Assembly (NCBI RefSeq): GCF_024494355.1 | Contig: NZ_JAKNQY010000028.1 | Location: 18,734-82,733 of the forward strand | Direction of reading: 5' to 3' | DNA: 64,000 nucleotides | Source of the DNA: Pseudomonas sp. Q11 | GTDB lineage: Bacteria > Pseudomonadota > Gammaproteobacteria > Pseudomonadales > Pseudomonadaceae | Part shown: positions 16,635 to 26,668 of the stretch, piece by piece | Layout of the letters: each line of letters starts with the position of its first letter | How positions within the stretch are numbered: the stretch's first letter is position 1 | Translations under genes and position numbers: made by a program | Notes under the pieces: model-generated | Database searches by the model: none | What the model saw: the letters and a program-made list of their open reading frames with translations, nothing else | Told to the model about the DNA's origin: nothing

Positions 16635-16893
16635 GTGGCGGCCCGAAGCGCGGGCTGAACTGTGGCAAATCATTGATTATATTGGCGACCGCCACCTTGT
16701 AGCGGCGAGCGAGCGGTACCAAGCCATTGAGGCTGCTACCTCAGCCCTTCCGCAACATCCCTACCTTTATCGATTTGGTCGTGTACCCGGTACGCGGGAA
16801 ATTGTTGTGCACCCCAATTACTTGGTGGTCTACCGGGTGACGGATCGAATCGAGATCGTGACCGTTTTGCATGCCAGGCAGGAATACCCCTGA
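16624..16893 (+). CDS. RelE/ParE-family toxin
   Basis: An 89-aa basic protein with the ParE/RelE fold pattern: VEWRPEARAELWQIIDYIGD, then YLYRFGRVPGTREIVVHPNYLVVYRV and the C-terminal VLHARQEYP. ParE members poison gyrase and RelE members cleave mRNA; the HARQEYP end favours ParE-like. Translation is coupled to the antitoxin. The 311 bp from here to fdhE (16894-17204) contain no gene; two copies of GGATTTATCTC (17147, 17168) resemble degenerate repeat remnants. Confidence 0.88.
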   Translation: MLVEWRPEARAELWQIIDYIGDRHLVAASERYQAIEAATSALPQHPYLYRFGRVPGTREIVVHPNYLVVYRVTDRIEIVTVLHARQEYP

Positions 16894-17204
16894 CTCGACC
16901 AGTTATTTGCATCGAATTTGACCAGCACGCTTCGTGGACATAACCGGCAGAACGATTTAGCCAATCTGTTGCATCGACCGGTTGAATCCACAAGCCAAAG
17001 CAGTCATTAGCGACGCGTGAGATTTTTGAGATCGATATGTTTGCCCCCGTCAGCTGATGACTGAACGGGACGTTTTCTGTTGCGTTGGCTGCAAGGCTAT
17101 TGCACAGGGGGTCCCAATTTGTGCCAGCCTATCCCGGAATGGACCGGATTTATCTCGCTTATTGGGTGGGATTTATCTCAAGCCTGAACATCAAGGGGAC
17201 AGGC

Positions 17205-18131
17205 TCAGTCGCCTCCCGGTGCCAGCATCAGATTCGGCGATGGGCGCTGGTACCCTTCCTGCTCCAGGCGCATGTCCAGCATCAGGCTGGACAGGTCCGC
17301 CGAGAGCGCTTCGGCTTCGGCGTCGTTTTCCAGGTAGATCAGTTTCAGATAGCTGTTGCAGCCGGGGCAGACTTCCGCCCGCAACGGCGCCTGATTGGCA
17401 GCATGACGGTCATCCTCAAAGCTGACGTATTGAAGCCCCTTGCTTTGTTCGCAATACACGCACTTGACCCGCACCGCATGCCATTCGCAAGCGCACAACG
17501 AGCACACCAGATAACGCAATCCGTTGTATTTGCCGCGATGACGAATCACTCCGGCCATCGCCGGTGAACCGCAGGCCGGGCATTGACTAAGACTGTCTCC
17601 GCGCTTGAGTTCAAGGTTCGGTGAACTCAGCAGCCAATGGCTCCAAGCCGCTTGCAGCGCTGCACCGAGGAACGGCACCAGTTCTGCCGGCAGCATTGAA
17701 TACTGTCCGCTGACCAAGGCAATCGCCCACACTTTGAGCAGCCCCGGGTTGGCACTACGCAAAGTCGCCACGGCGTTTTCTACCGCCGTTTGTGGCGGTG
17801 GCCGATAACGTTGCAACAAGGCTTCGAGATACGGCAACCAAACGTTTTCGCGCACCAGACTGTCGGCGGCGAACGGCGGCAAACCATGTTCCACGCACAC
17901 CCGAAGACGGTCGGGATCGGGCATGGCGGCCACGGGCGGATCGTCCATCAATTTCTGCTGAGCGTGGCACAGCCCCGCGATCAAGCGCAGATAGTCCGCC
18001 ATGGGATGCCCGTCAGCCAGGTGGTCCAGACGCAGCGCGCGCAAGGTGAACAGGTTATTCGGTGGCAGGTACAGAAACGGCGGTGAACTCGCCGCCGCTT
18101 CTATCTGCCCAGGTTCAAGGATCGTGGCCAA
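17205..18131 (-). CDS. fdhE: Formate dehydrogenase accessory protein FdhE
   Basis: A 308-aa cytoplasmic protein required for activity of respiratory formate dehydrogenase. The C-terminal half holds four rubredoxin-like CxxC pairs: Cys184/187, 210/213, 224/227 and 255/258, which bind iron or zinc. The N-terminal half is helical and typical of the family. It starts 4 bp after the fdnI stop codon, so it is the last gene of the fdn operon. The normal neighbour selA is displaced by the toxin-antitoxin insertion. Confidence 0.95.
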   Translation of the reverse strand: MATILEPGQIEAAASSPPFLYLPPNNLFTLRALRLDHLADGHPMADYLRLIAGLCHAQQKLMDDPPVAAMPDPDRLRVCVEHGLPPFAADSLVRENVWLPYLEALLQRYRPPPQTAVENAVATLRSANPGLLKVWAIALVSGQYSMLPAELVPFLGAALQAAWSHWLLSSPNLELKRGDSLSQCPACGSPAMAGVIRHRGKYNGLRYLVCSLCACEWHAVRVKCVYCEQSKGLQYVSFEDDRHAANQAPLRAEVCPGCNSYLKLIYLENDAEAEALSADLSSLMLDMRLEQEGYQRPSPNLMLAPGGD

Positions 18132-18135
18132 GGGG

Positions 18136-18789
18136 TCATCCTTTTTTCGTGATCGGTCGCTCAGGCGTCTCGTCTCGGGTCACTTCCTGATACCAGAGTT
18201 CATGGTGTTTTTTCGCCCAGGCGCGACTGACTCTGCCACGCACCATGGCGTGGACCGAGCCACGAATCCAGATACCCGCATAGATGTGAACGATGATGCT
18301 CAGCACCAGGATGAACCCTGCCAGCGCATGCAGTAGCATCGCCCAGCGAATACTGGTAATGCCGAAGTACGCGCTGAACCAGGCACGCCAGATCACCAAC
18401 CCGCTGAACAGCAGCACCAGCATGCAGATCAGCAAGACCCAGAACAGCACTTTCTGCGCCGGGTTGTATTTGCCGATTGGCGGTACGCCCTCCTCCTCGT
18501 TACGCATGACCGTCCCGACGCGCCTGAGCCACAACCGGTCGTTGGCGCCGAAGTAATTCGCCCGCCAAAAACTGAACACCAGGCCGAGGAACAGCACAAA
18601 CATCGCCACGCCCATGTACGGATGCAGAATGCGCGTCCACGAACCGCCGCCAAACAGGTTGCTGAGCCAGAACAATCCCGGATGGAACAAGGCCAGCCCC
18701 GACAGCGCGGCCATGAGAAACAGAATCGCCACCAGCCAGTGATTGGTGCGCTGGTTGGAGGTGTAGCGCAGGATCGTTTTGTCGTTCAT
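18136..18789 (-). CDS. fdnI: Formate dehydrogenase-N gamma subunit, cytochrome b556
   Basis: A 217-aa inner-membrane di-haem cytochrome b that passes electrons from the beta subunit to quinone. Four TM segments are visible (about 18-40, 55-75, 112-135, 150-175), with His residues in the expected helices (for example RTNHWLVA and MLLHALAGF). The start overlaps the fdxH stop by 4 bp. It completes the membrane arm of a periplasm-facing formate dehydrogenase. Confidence 0.95.
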   Translation of the reverse strand: MNDKTILRYTSNQRTNHWLVAILFLMAALSGLALFHPGLFWLSNLFGGGSWTRILHPYMGVAMFVLFLGLVFSFWRANYFGANDRLWLRRVGTVMRNEEEGVPPIGKYNPAQKVLFWVLLICMLVLLFSGLVIWRAWFSAYFGITSIRWAMLLHALAGFILVLSIIVHIYAGIWIRGSVHAMVRGRVSRAWAKKHHELWYQEVTRDETPERPITKKG

Positions 18790-19730
18790 GGCCTGTCCTC
18801 CCCGCCGGGTTTCGTCGGATCAAAGGTGTGCACCGATGGATCGAATTCATGCACCGCCGGGTCGAGGGTGACTGGATGTTCGTCTTCCTCGACCCGTTGT
18901 GGCCCGACGCGCACGTAATGGAAGAACCCGGCCAGCACCGCCGCGCCCATGGCCAGCAACGCCAAGGGTTTGCTCAGGCCTTTCCACAGGTCCACCAACG
19001 GACTGATCACCGGGTGATCCGGCAACCCGGCATACAACCTGGGTGTGTCGGCATGGTGCAGCACATACATGACGTGAGTGCCGCCGACGCCTTCGGGGTC
19101 ATACAAACCGGCGTTTTCGAAACCGCGACTCTTGAGATCGACGATACGTTCGGCGGCGTGTTCTTTCATGTCTTCCTTGCTGCCGAAAACGATGGCGCCG
19201 GTCGGGCAGGTTTTCACGCAGGCCGGCTCCAGCCCCACCGCCACCCGGTCCGAACACAGCGTGCATTTATAAGCCTTGTGGTCCTTTTGCGAGATGCGCG
19301 GAATGTTGAACGGGCAACCGGTGATGCAATACCCGCAGCCGATGCAATGGTCCTGATCGAAATCGACGATGCCGTTGACGTGCTTGATGATCGCGCCTGG
19401 GCTCGGGCACGCCGCCAGGCAGCCGGGCTCGGCGCAGTGCATGCAGCCGTCCTTGCGGATCAGCCATTCGAGGTTACCGGCGTCGGTTTCATGCTCGGTG
19501 AAGCGCATCAAGGTCCAGGTGTCTGCGCTGAGGTCTTGAGGGTTGTCGTAAGTGCCGAGGTTGTGACCGACATCGTCGCGCAGCTCGTTCCATTCCGAGC
19601 AGGCGACCTGGCAGGCCTTGCAGCCGATGCACTTGGTGGTGTCGATCAGCTTGGCCACTGCCTCTTGCGTGCGCACCGAGGGCGGCATGGTGGTGGTGGC
19701 CGAACGGGCGATGATGTCTTGGCTGGCCAT
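18786..19730 (-). CDS. fdxH: Formate dehydrogenase-N beta subunit (4Fe-4S)
   Basis: A 314-aa iron-sulfur subunit carrying four [4Fe-4S] clusters between the catalytic and cytochrome subunits. The cysteine motifs are CIGCKACQVAC, CMHCAEPGCLAAC, CIGCGYCITGC and CTLCSDR...CVKTC. A C-terminal TM helix (about 254-272, LALLAMGAAVLAGFFHYV) anchors it. It begins immediately after the alpha-subunit stop and overlaps fdnI. Normal length and motifs. Confidence 0.96.
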   Translation of the reverse strand: MASQDIIARSATTTMPPSVRTQEAVAKLIDTTKCIGCKACQVACSEWNELRDDVGHNLGTYDNPQDLSADTWTLMRFTEHETDAGNLEWLIRKDGCMHCAEPGCLAACPSPGAIIKHVNGIVDFDQDHCIGCGYCITGCPFNIPRISQKDHKAYKCTLCSDRVAVGLEPACVKTCPTGAIVFGSKEDMKEHAAERIVDLKSRGFENAGLYDPEGVGGTHVMYVLHHADTPRLYAGLPDHPVISPLVDLWKGLSKPLALLAMGAAVLAGFFHYVRVGPQRVEEDEHPVTLDPAVHEFDPSVHTFDPTKPGGEDRP

Positions 19731-22700
19731 TTAGACTTTCTCCACGTTGACCAGGAATGACTTGGATTCCGGGGTCTGTGTGTTGCCATCGCCGAGAAAC
19801 GGCACCAGGGTGTTGGTCAGGTAACCGTGACGGGTGGCGCCGGTGAACCCCCAGTGCAACGGGATACCGATCTGGTGCACCACTTGATTGTTGACCTGCA
19901 GCGGACGAATCCGCTTGGTCACCACCGCCACCGCTTCGATGTGCCCGCGCTTGGAACTGACCCGCACCCGGTCACCGGCAGCAATGCCCTTCTCCTTGGC
20001 CAGGACTTCACCGATTTCGACAAACTGTTCGGGCTGGGTAATAGCGTTGATCGGGCAATGCTTGGACCAGAAATGGAAGTGTTCGGTCAGCCGGTAGCTG
20101 GTCGCCGCATAAGGGAAGTCCTTGGCCTGCCCGAGGGTGTCCCAGACAGAATCGAAGATCCGCCCGGCCGGGTTGCTGGTCGCCTGCTTGTTGTTGGGGT
20201 GCATCGGGTTGATGCCAATGGGCGTCTCGAACGGTTCATAGTGTTCCGGGAATGGCCCTTCGTTCATCTTGTCGAGAGCGAAGAAACGCGCCACGCCTTC
20301 GGGGTTCATGATGAACGGGTTGATGCCCGCTTCCGGTGCGGCGTCGACCTTGTAATCGGGCACGTCGGTGCCGGTCCAGACCTTGCCGTTCCACCACACC
20401 AGCCGTTTGTTCGGGCCCCATGGTTTGCCTTGAGGGTCGCAAGAGGCACGGTTATAGAGAATCCGCCGGTTCATCGGCCACGACCAGGCCCACCCCAGGT
20501 TCTGCTTCATGCTGAAAGGATCACTGTTGTCACGCCGGGCCATCAGGTTGCCCTGCTCGGTCCAGCTGCCGCAGAAAATCCAGCACCCGGACGCCGTGCT
20601 GCCATCGTCCTTGAGTTGGCCGAAGCCGGACAGTTGCTGACCCGTCTTGATCACCGCGCCTGAAACGTCGGTGACATCGGATACGGCGTAGCCGTTGAAT
20701 TCCCGGGCCAGCTCTTCCGGCGTCGGGTCATCCGGTACTTTGTAGGGCCAGTCGAGCTTGAGGATCGGCTCGGCCAAGGCACCACCATCGGCCTGGTAAC
20801 GCTTGCGCAGGCGCAAGAACAGCTCGGCCATGATCTTCACGTCCGTGCGCGCCTGCCCCGGGCCATCGGCACCCTTCCAGTGCCATTGCAGCCAGCGACC
20901 GCTGTTGACCAACGAACCGCTTTCTTCGGCGAAACAGGTGGTGGGCAGACGGATGACTTCGGTCTGGATCTCGACCGTTTGCACATCATTGTAAGGTCCG
21001 GCGTTGCGCCAGAACTCCGAGGTTTCGGTGGCCAGTGGGTCCATCACCACCAGCCACTTGAGTTTGGCCAGCGCCTTCATTACCCGGTTCTTGTCCGGCA
21101 AGGCAGCGATCGGATTGAAGCCCTGGCACATGTAGCCATTGACCTCGCCCTTGCCCATCATGTCGAACATTTTCAGGATGTCGTAGCCGGGAATGTCCAG
21201 TTTGGGCAGCCAGTCATAGCCCCAGTTATTCTCGGCAGTGGCATTGGCGCCGTACCAGGCTTTCATCAGGCTGACGTGAAACTTGCCGTAGTTCTGCCAG
21301 TAAGACATCTGCCCGGGACGCAGCGGCTTGAGTGCGCGCTTGGCGATGTAGGCGTTGTAATCCTGTTCGGCCTCGGCCGGCAGGGTCAGGTAACCGGGCA
21401 GCAGGTTGGACAGCAAGCCCAAGTCGGTCAGGCCCTGGATGTTGGAGTGCCCGCGCAGGGCATTGACCCCCCCGCCCGGCATGCCGACGTTGCCCAGCAG
21501 CAGTTGCACCATGGCCGCGCTGCGGATCATCTGCGAGCCGGTCGAATGCTGGGTCCAGCCCAGGGCGTAGAGAATCGTCATGGTTTTGCCCGGTTGCGAG
21601 CAGGTGGCGATCTCTTCCCAGATTTTCTGCATTGCATCCACGGGCATGCCGCAGACCTGACTGGCCAGCTCCAGGGTGTAGCGGCTGTAATGCTGCTTCA
21701 TTAATTGATAGACGCAGCGTGGGTCTTGCAAGGTCGGGTCGACTTTGGCGAAACCGTCCTCGCCGATTTCATAGCCCCAGCCGGACTTGTCGGTATAGAT
21801 GCGCTTGCTCGCGTCGTAACCGCTGAACAACCCATCCTCGAAGCCGTAGTTGGCCTTGACGATGAACGACACGTCCGTATAGGTGCGTACGTATTCGTGC
21901 TGGATCTTGTCTTCGGTCAGCAGGTAATTGATCAGCCCGCCCATGAAGGCAATGTCGGTGCCGGTGCGGATCGGCGCGTAATAGTCGGCCACCGAGGCCG
22001 TACGGGTGAAACGCGGGTCGACCACAATCAGCCGCGCCTTGTTGTGGGCTTTGGCTTCGGTCACCCATTTGAAACCGCAAGGGTGCGCTTCGGCGGCGTT
22101 GCCACCCATCACCAGAACCAGATTCGCGTTGGCGATATCGGTCCAGTGGTTGGTCATGGCACCACGGCCATACGTCGGGGCAAGACTTGCCACCGTCGGG
22201 CCATGTCAGACACGTGCCTGGTTATCAAACCCCAGCATGCCGAGACTGCGAATCACCTTGTGGGTGATGTACCCCGCTTCGTTGGACGATGCCGACGCCG
22301 CAAGGAAACCGGTGGTCAGCCAGCGATTCACCGTTTGCCCCTGGGCGTTCTTCTCGATGAAATTGGCGTCGCGGTCGGCCTTCATCAGGTCGGCGATGCG
22401 ATCCAGCGCTTCATCCCAGGAGATTCGCGTCCATTGCGTGGTGCCGGGCTTGCGCACCTGCGGGTACTGGAGACGAGTGGGGCTATGAATGAAATCGAGC
22501 AGGCCTGCGCCTTTGGGGCAGAGGGTGCCACGATTGACGGGATGGTCGGCATCGCCTTCGATGTGGATGATGCTCTGGGCGACATTCTTCGCATTGTCGC
22601 CCAGGCTGTACATGATCAAGCCGCAACCGACCGAGCAGTACGGGCAGGTGTTGCGGGTTTCATGGGTATGGGCGAGCTTGAAATGACGCACTTGTTCGGC

Positions 22701-22796
22701 GAAAGCTGGCGTCGGGGCCATGCCCAGCGCGCCGAGGCTTGAGCCCGCAAGGCCGAGACCTGCGACCTTGAAGAACTGACGACGGTTGAGGTCCAT
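19731..22796 (-). CDS. fdnG: Formate dehydrogenase-N alpha subunit, selenoprotein (in-frame UGA = Sec197)
   Basis: A 1021-aa molybdenum (bis-MGD) catalytic subunit oxidising formate on the periplasmic side. A twin-arginine signal (RRQFFK, residues 5-10) exports it folded. The [4Fe-4S] ligands are Cys51, 54, 58 and 93. An in-frame TGA at 22206-22208 splits the frame but lies in the invariant context DNQARV-U-HGPTV, so it encodes selenocysteine 197; a SECIS-like hairpin follows, and selA, selB and selC are in the same locus. The start MDLNRRQ is chosen because CAGGAG lies six bases upstream; an earlier ATG at 22829 adds 11 atypical residues. First gene of fdnG-fdxH-fdnI-fdhE. Confidence 0.96.
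22173..22198 (-). promoter_or_regulatory. SECIS element of fdnG
   Basis: Read on the minus strand, a hairpin begins nine bases after the UGA: lower stem CGACGG/CCGACG, a bulged U, upper stem GGCA/UGCC and apical loop AGUCU. The bulged U and the GU of the loop match the determinants SelB recognises in the E. coli fdhF and fdnG elements. Confidence 0.8.
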
Positions 22797-23041
22797 CGTG
22801 CACTCCTGATCAGGTGGAACCCGGTGCATTGGCCGGATTTTTCTGGACGATCACGGTGACGGCAACGGAACTACCGTCGCTTTAAACTGTAGACAATGCT
22901 GTTTGGTGCTGTGGAAAAACCGACCGTCGGGTAATCCGCAAGCCAGCCAGACACATAATTAATGTGGGAGCCCCCTCGAAGGGATCGCGCGGATAGAGCG
23001 TAGTTTGTGTAACCGCCAGGCTTGATAACAACGAAGATCTA

Positions 23042-23200
23042 CTGTGGGAGCGAGCCCGCTCGCGAAGAAGCCTGCACATTCAACATCGAGCCCGACTGAC
23101 ACACCGCCTTCGCGAGCAAGCCCGCTCCCACAGGGGATCTGCGGGGGCATGCAAGGTCTGCGAACAACTCGGACTACTGTGGGAGCGAGCCTGCTCGCGA
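23042..23200. repeat. REP/BIME pair plus single REP upstream of fdnG and at the sulfatase 3' end
   Basis: An inverted REP pair spans 23042-23133, and a further half-element spans 23177-23200. Both carry the same loop text (CATCGAGCCCGACTGAC), so they are copies of one element. The second overlaps the 3' end of the downstream minus-strand sulfatase-like gene. The rest of 22797-23173 shows no gene. Confidence 0.88.
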
Positions 23201-24925
23201 TGACGGCGGCACATTCGACATCGAGCCCGACTGACCCGCCGCCATCTCAGCCTGAGCCGGCCCCGGTGTGACAATGTGCTTGAGGTCGATGTGTTTCCAT
23301 TCAGGCATCGCCCCTAGCCGCGCATTGAAGCGGTAATTGAAGGTAAAGGCGTCTTCAGTTGGTTGGTTCAAGGATTTTCCATAGGTCGCTTCAACACCGG
23401 CCGGGTCGTACCCCATCAACTGCAACAGCGTCGGGAAGATGTTGTAGTGACTGGACCGGTCCTTGTTCTGTGCCCATGCATGTTGCCAATCCAGGGTGTG
23501 CAACCGCGCACCTTCTATGACCACCAGCGGCACGAGCCCCTCCTCCGCCACCGGGTCACCGCCGCAGTGGGTGTTGAGCCCAGGGTTGCCGCGCTCGTGA
23601 AGGTCCTGGCCATGGTCGGAGGTGTAGATCAACACGGCGTTGCTTAAATCAGCCTGCTGGAAGAGCCGCTTGAAGAACTCTCCGACATTCCACAACAGGG
23701 TGTTCCGGTAGGCGTTGCGGTACAGCTCCCAGTCATGGCTCCGGCCATCAAAACCGTCACGCTGGCCGGTGTCGGCGACCTCGAGAAACCGCCCGCGCGG
23801 CAGGGCTGGACGATAACTCATGAACTCATCCGGGTATTTGTCGTGCACGGGAAAATGCGCACCGAGCTTGTTGACCACCATCAGCTCGGCCCGGTCATTG
23901 CCCAGCCGCTGGATCAATGCCGCGGCGACCGCCATGTCGCGCTCGAACACCGGGGTGCCGTCGAACTGCACGAAGTCGTCGATATCGTTTTTTTCGGTGT
24001 CGGTCATCAGGTTCTGCAGACGACCACCGGTGCGCTGGGCGTCGATATAGACCGTGCGCAACCCGGCCTTTTTGGCGTACTGCCAGATCGACGGCAACGT
24101 GCTGTTGATGCGCACGTAGTCGTCGCGAGTACCGCCATGACGCAAGCTGACGTTGGTGTCGGCGCTGCAATTGGCGATGGAGGCCGCGTAACCGAAATTG
24201 AAAATTTCCACGCCGTCCGGTGGAGTCTTCAGGCCGCTTTGCACGCCGAATGGCGTGTTGATATCCAGATAATTCCCGGCGACGCTTTCATCGATAATCA
24301 GCACAATATCATGCTCGATCGGCGATGTTGGCCGCGTCAAGCGGATCGGCTCCCGAGGACCGACGGTGTTATGCAGGGTTTCGTAAACGAACAGATTCAG
24401 ATAGGCCAGTGGTGTGTACATCACTGGCAGACCCCGCGCGCCCTCGCCCGCCCGGACGAATAAAACGCCACTGAGCAACAACACTCCCAGCACAGGCGCG
24501 GCGATGGGCAAATAACCGGGCAATGGCACCGACCGCCGAGGCTTGAGACCGATCCCCAACAGCAACAACAGGCCGCCGGTCGCGGCACTGACAATCACCT
24601 CGCGATACTGGTGGGCCGCCTCCCCGACAAAACCACCCGAATACACCAGCGACACGAACTGGCTGTACGTCAGGTAGCTGTCCGTCACCCTCGTATATAC
24701 CTCGAAAAACACTGCCGAACCAAACATCGCCAGCGCAAACAGATGGCGCACGAAGGTTTGGCGGATGTACGCACTCAGCCACAGCGCCACCACCAAGACC
24801 ATGAACATCGCACCGAACAGCAACGTGGCGAATCCCCAACCCAGGGCATTCAGGCGATCAAGGTAATAGTCATATCCCCTGATCAGGTACAGCACCAGCA
24901 GCAGTTCCTTGAGGTATCGGAGCAT
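23174..24925 (-). CDS. Membrane sulfatase / phosphoethanolamine-transferase-like protein
   Basis: A 583-aa inner-membrane protein with about five N-terminal TM helices (to about residue 180) and a periplasmic alkaline-phosphatase-fold domain. Likely active-site elements are IDESVAGNY (metal ligand Glu), ANCSADTN (candidate Thr nucleophile) and YTSDHGQDLHERG (metal Asp/His). The family transfers phosphoethanolamine or glycerol phosphate to lipid A or glycans; next to the polysaccharide operon it may decorate that polymer, which is inference. The last ~20 residues (from GQSGSMSNV to SLPQ) are encoded by a REP element, so the native C-terminus is altered. Start chosen at MLRYLKEL; a longer frame to 25009 has no ribosome-binding site. 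Confidence 0.82.
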   Translation of the reverse strand: MLRYLKELLLVLYLIRGYDYYLDRLNALGWGFATLLFGAMFMVLVVALWLSAYIRQTFVRHLFALAMFGSAVFFEVYTRVTDSYLTYSQFVSLVYSGGFVGEAAHQYREVIVSAATGGLLLLLGIGLKPRRSVPLPGYLPIAAPVLGVLLLSGVLFVRAGEGARGLPVMYTPLAYLNLFVYETLHNTVGPREPIRLTRPTSPIEHDIVLIIDESVAGNYLDINTPFGVQSGLKTPPDGVEIFNFGYAASIANCSADTNVSLRHGGTRDDYVRINSTLPSIWQYAKKAGLRTVYIDAQRTGGRLQNLMTDTEKNDIDDFVQFDGTPVFERDMAVAAALIQRLGNDRAELMVVNKLGAHFPVHDKYPDEFMSYRPALPRGRFLEVADTGQRDGFDGRSHDWELYRNAYRNTLLWNVGEFFKRLFQQADLSNAVLIYTSDHGQDLHERGNPGLNTHCGGDPVAEEGLVPLVVIEGARLHTLDWQHAWAQNKDRSSHYNIFPTLLQLMGYDPAGVEATYGKSLNQPTEDAFTFNYRFNARLGAMPEWKHIDLKHIVTPGPAQAEMAAGQSGSMSNVPPSSRAGSLPQ

Positions 24926-25303
24926 GTCTTTCTCGGCGATAGGGCGGCGTTGGAGAAGGGGTCGTTTTCTGCACGTTAGCAGCGGCTTTCCAAAGCGCAA
25001 GAAAAGCAACAGTCGGCCTAAGCGTCAAAAAAAAGTTAGCTCAAAAATGACACGATTTAAGCCAGTAAAACGTAAAAACCTATGGATAATTACCGTTCAT
25101 CGCCTAGTTAAATGCCTTTAAAGCCCTTTAAAAACGGCACTTTTCCAAACCAGTCAATGACTTGATATCAAAAGGCCAAGTCCTGTCGAGTTTGCCAACA
25201 GTGACAACTGTCATTTTGCTGACACGAATTTCTGAAGCTGCGCTATACCCCTCTAAACAGTTTCATCCGAGTTACATCACACGGTCTGCGAGGCGCGCCA
25301 AGA
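24926..25303 (+). promoter_or_regulatory. AT-rich divergent intergenic region upstream of exopolysaccharide operon
   Basis: This 378-bp gene-free stretch separates the minus-strand sulfatase-like gene from the plus-strand polysaccharide operon and must hold the promoters of both. An interrupted palindrome TGACA-AC-TGTCA near 25201-25213 is a possible regulator site. No confident sigma-factor promoter could be read. Confidence 0.4.
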
Positions 25304-26668
25304 ATGGACGTGAGCGTATTTGGAACGGGGTATGTGGGGTTGATTCAAGCGGCTGCGTTGGCTGACGTCGGCCACCGTGTTTTGTGCATCGACATTGACC
25401 CCAACAAGATCCGTCAGCTGCAACAAGCGGTGCCGCCGATCAGCGAGCCTGGGCTGTCCGAATTGCTCGAAGAGAACATCAAGTGTGGTCGACTGCTGTT
25501 CAGTGATCAGGCCAGCGATGCGGTCAATCACGGCGAACTGATTTTCATCGCGGTCGGCACGCCGGCCGATGAAGACGGCTCGGCAGACCTGAGCCATGTA
25601 CTGGCGGTCACCCGCCAGATCGCTGACTTCATGGACAGCGACCGTACCTTGATCATCAAGTCCACGGTGCCGGTCGGCACCGCCGACAAGGTCGCCGAAT
25701 GTGCCCGTCAGGCGTTGGCTCGCCGGGGTCTGAAACAGCTGAATGTGCGGGTGGTGTCCAACCCCGAGTTTCTCAAGGAAGGCAGCGCCCTGGCCGATTG
25801 CATGCGCCCGGACCGGATCATTATCGGCACCGCCGACCCGCTGGCTCGCGACCAGATGAGCGAGCTGTACGCGCCCTTTTGCCGTAACCGCGAAAAACTG
25901 ATGTTCATGGACAACCGCAGCGCCGAACTGACCAAGTACGCGGCCAACGCCATGCTCGCTACCCGCATCAGCTTCATGAACGAACTGGCCAATCTCACCG
26001 AAAGGCTGGGCGCCGATATCGAAGCGGTGCGCAAGGGCATCGGCTCGGACCCACGCATCGGTTATCACTTCATTTACCCCGGATGCGGCTTCGGCGGTTC
26101 ATGCTTTCCCAAGGACCTGCGCGCCCTGCTGCACACCGCCGAACAGAGCGGTATGCCGCTGCGCCTGCTGCGCAGCGTCACCGATGTCAACGACAGCCAG
26201 CGGCACATTCTCTTCGAGAAACTGACACAACAGTTCCCCACAGGCCTGGCCGGCAAGTCGATTGCGATTTGGGGCCTGGCCTTCAAACCCAACACCGATG
26301 ACATGCGCGAAGCCCCCAGCCGCTACCTGATGGAAGCGCTGTGGCGCGAAGGCGCTCGGGTCCATGCCTACGACCCGGAGGCCATGTCCGAATGCCGACG
26401 CCTCTACGGCTACCGCAAAGACCTGAACCTGTGCGCCACCCGCGACGACACCCTGGAAGATGCAGACGCCCTGGTGATCTGCACCGAATGGAAGAATTTC
26501 CGTGTAGTGGATTTCGACCTGCTGGCCAGCAAGTTGCGCGCCCGGGTCATCATCGATGGCCGCAACCTCTACAACCCGGAACACCTGGCCGCCGCCGGTC
26601 TCTTGTATCGCGGCATCGGGCTGCGTCACACCGTGCCCAGCCCCCTGACCCAGGGGCCACGGGCGTGA
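25304..26668 (+). CDS. ugd: UDP-glucose 6-dehydrogenase
   Basis: A 454-aa cytoplasmic enzyme that oxidises UDP-glucose to UDP-glucuronate with two NAD+. The N-terminal Rossmann motif is GTGYVG (7-12); the catalytic Cys267 lies in GCGFGGSCFPKD; KSTVPVGT and the C-terminal UDP-binding domain are present. First gene of the polysaccharide operon, it supplies the uronic acid precursor for the next enzyme, whose GTG start overlaps its stop codon. Confidence 0.95.
   Translation: MDVSVFGTGYVGLIQAAALADVGHRVLCIDIDPNKIRQLQQAVPPISEPGLSELLEENIKCGRLLFSDQASDAVNHGELIFIAVGTPADEDGSADLSHVLAVTRQIADFMDSDRTLIIKSTVPVGTADKVAECARQALARRGLKQLNVRVVSNPEFLKEGSALADCMRPDRIIIGTADPLARDQMSELYAPFCRNREKLMFMDNRSAELTKYAANAMLATRISFMNELANLTERLGADIEAVRKGIGSDPRIGYHFIYPGCGFGGSCFPKDLRALLHTAEQSGMPLRLLRSVTDVNDSQRHILFEKLTQQFPTGLAGKSIAIWGLAFKPNTDDMREAPSRYLMEALWREGARVHAYDPEAMSECRRLYGYRKDLNLCATRDDTLEDADALVICTEWKNFRVVDFDLLASKLRARVIIDGRNLYNPEHLAAAGLLYRGIGLRHTVPSPLTQGPRA

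Noticed and set aside
17147..17178. Two GGATTTATCTC copies as a transposase-associated repeat
   Set aside because: Too short and degenerate to assign; no transposase nearby.
22206..22208. Apparent nonsense mutation splitting fdnG
   Set aside because: The TGA is in the invariant Sec context, followed by a SECIS hairpin, with selA, selB and selC linked; it is read as selenocysteine.
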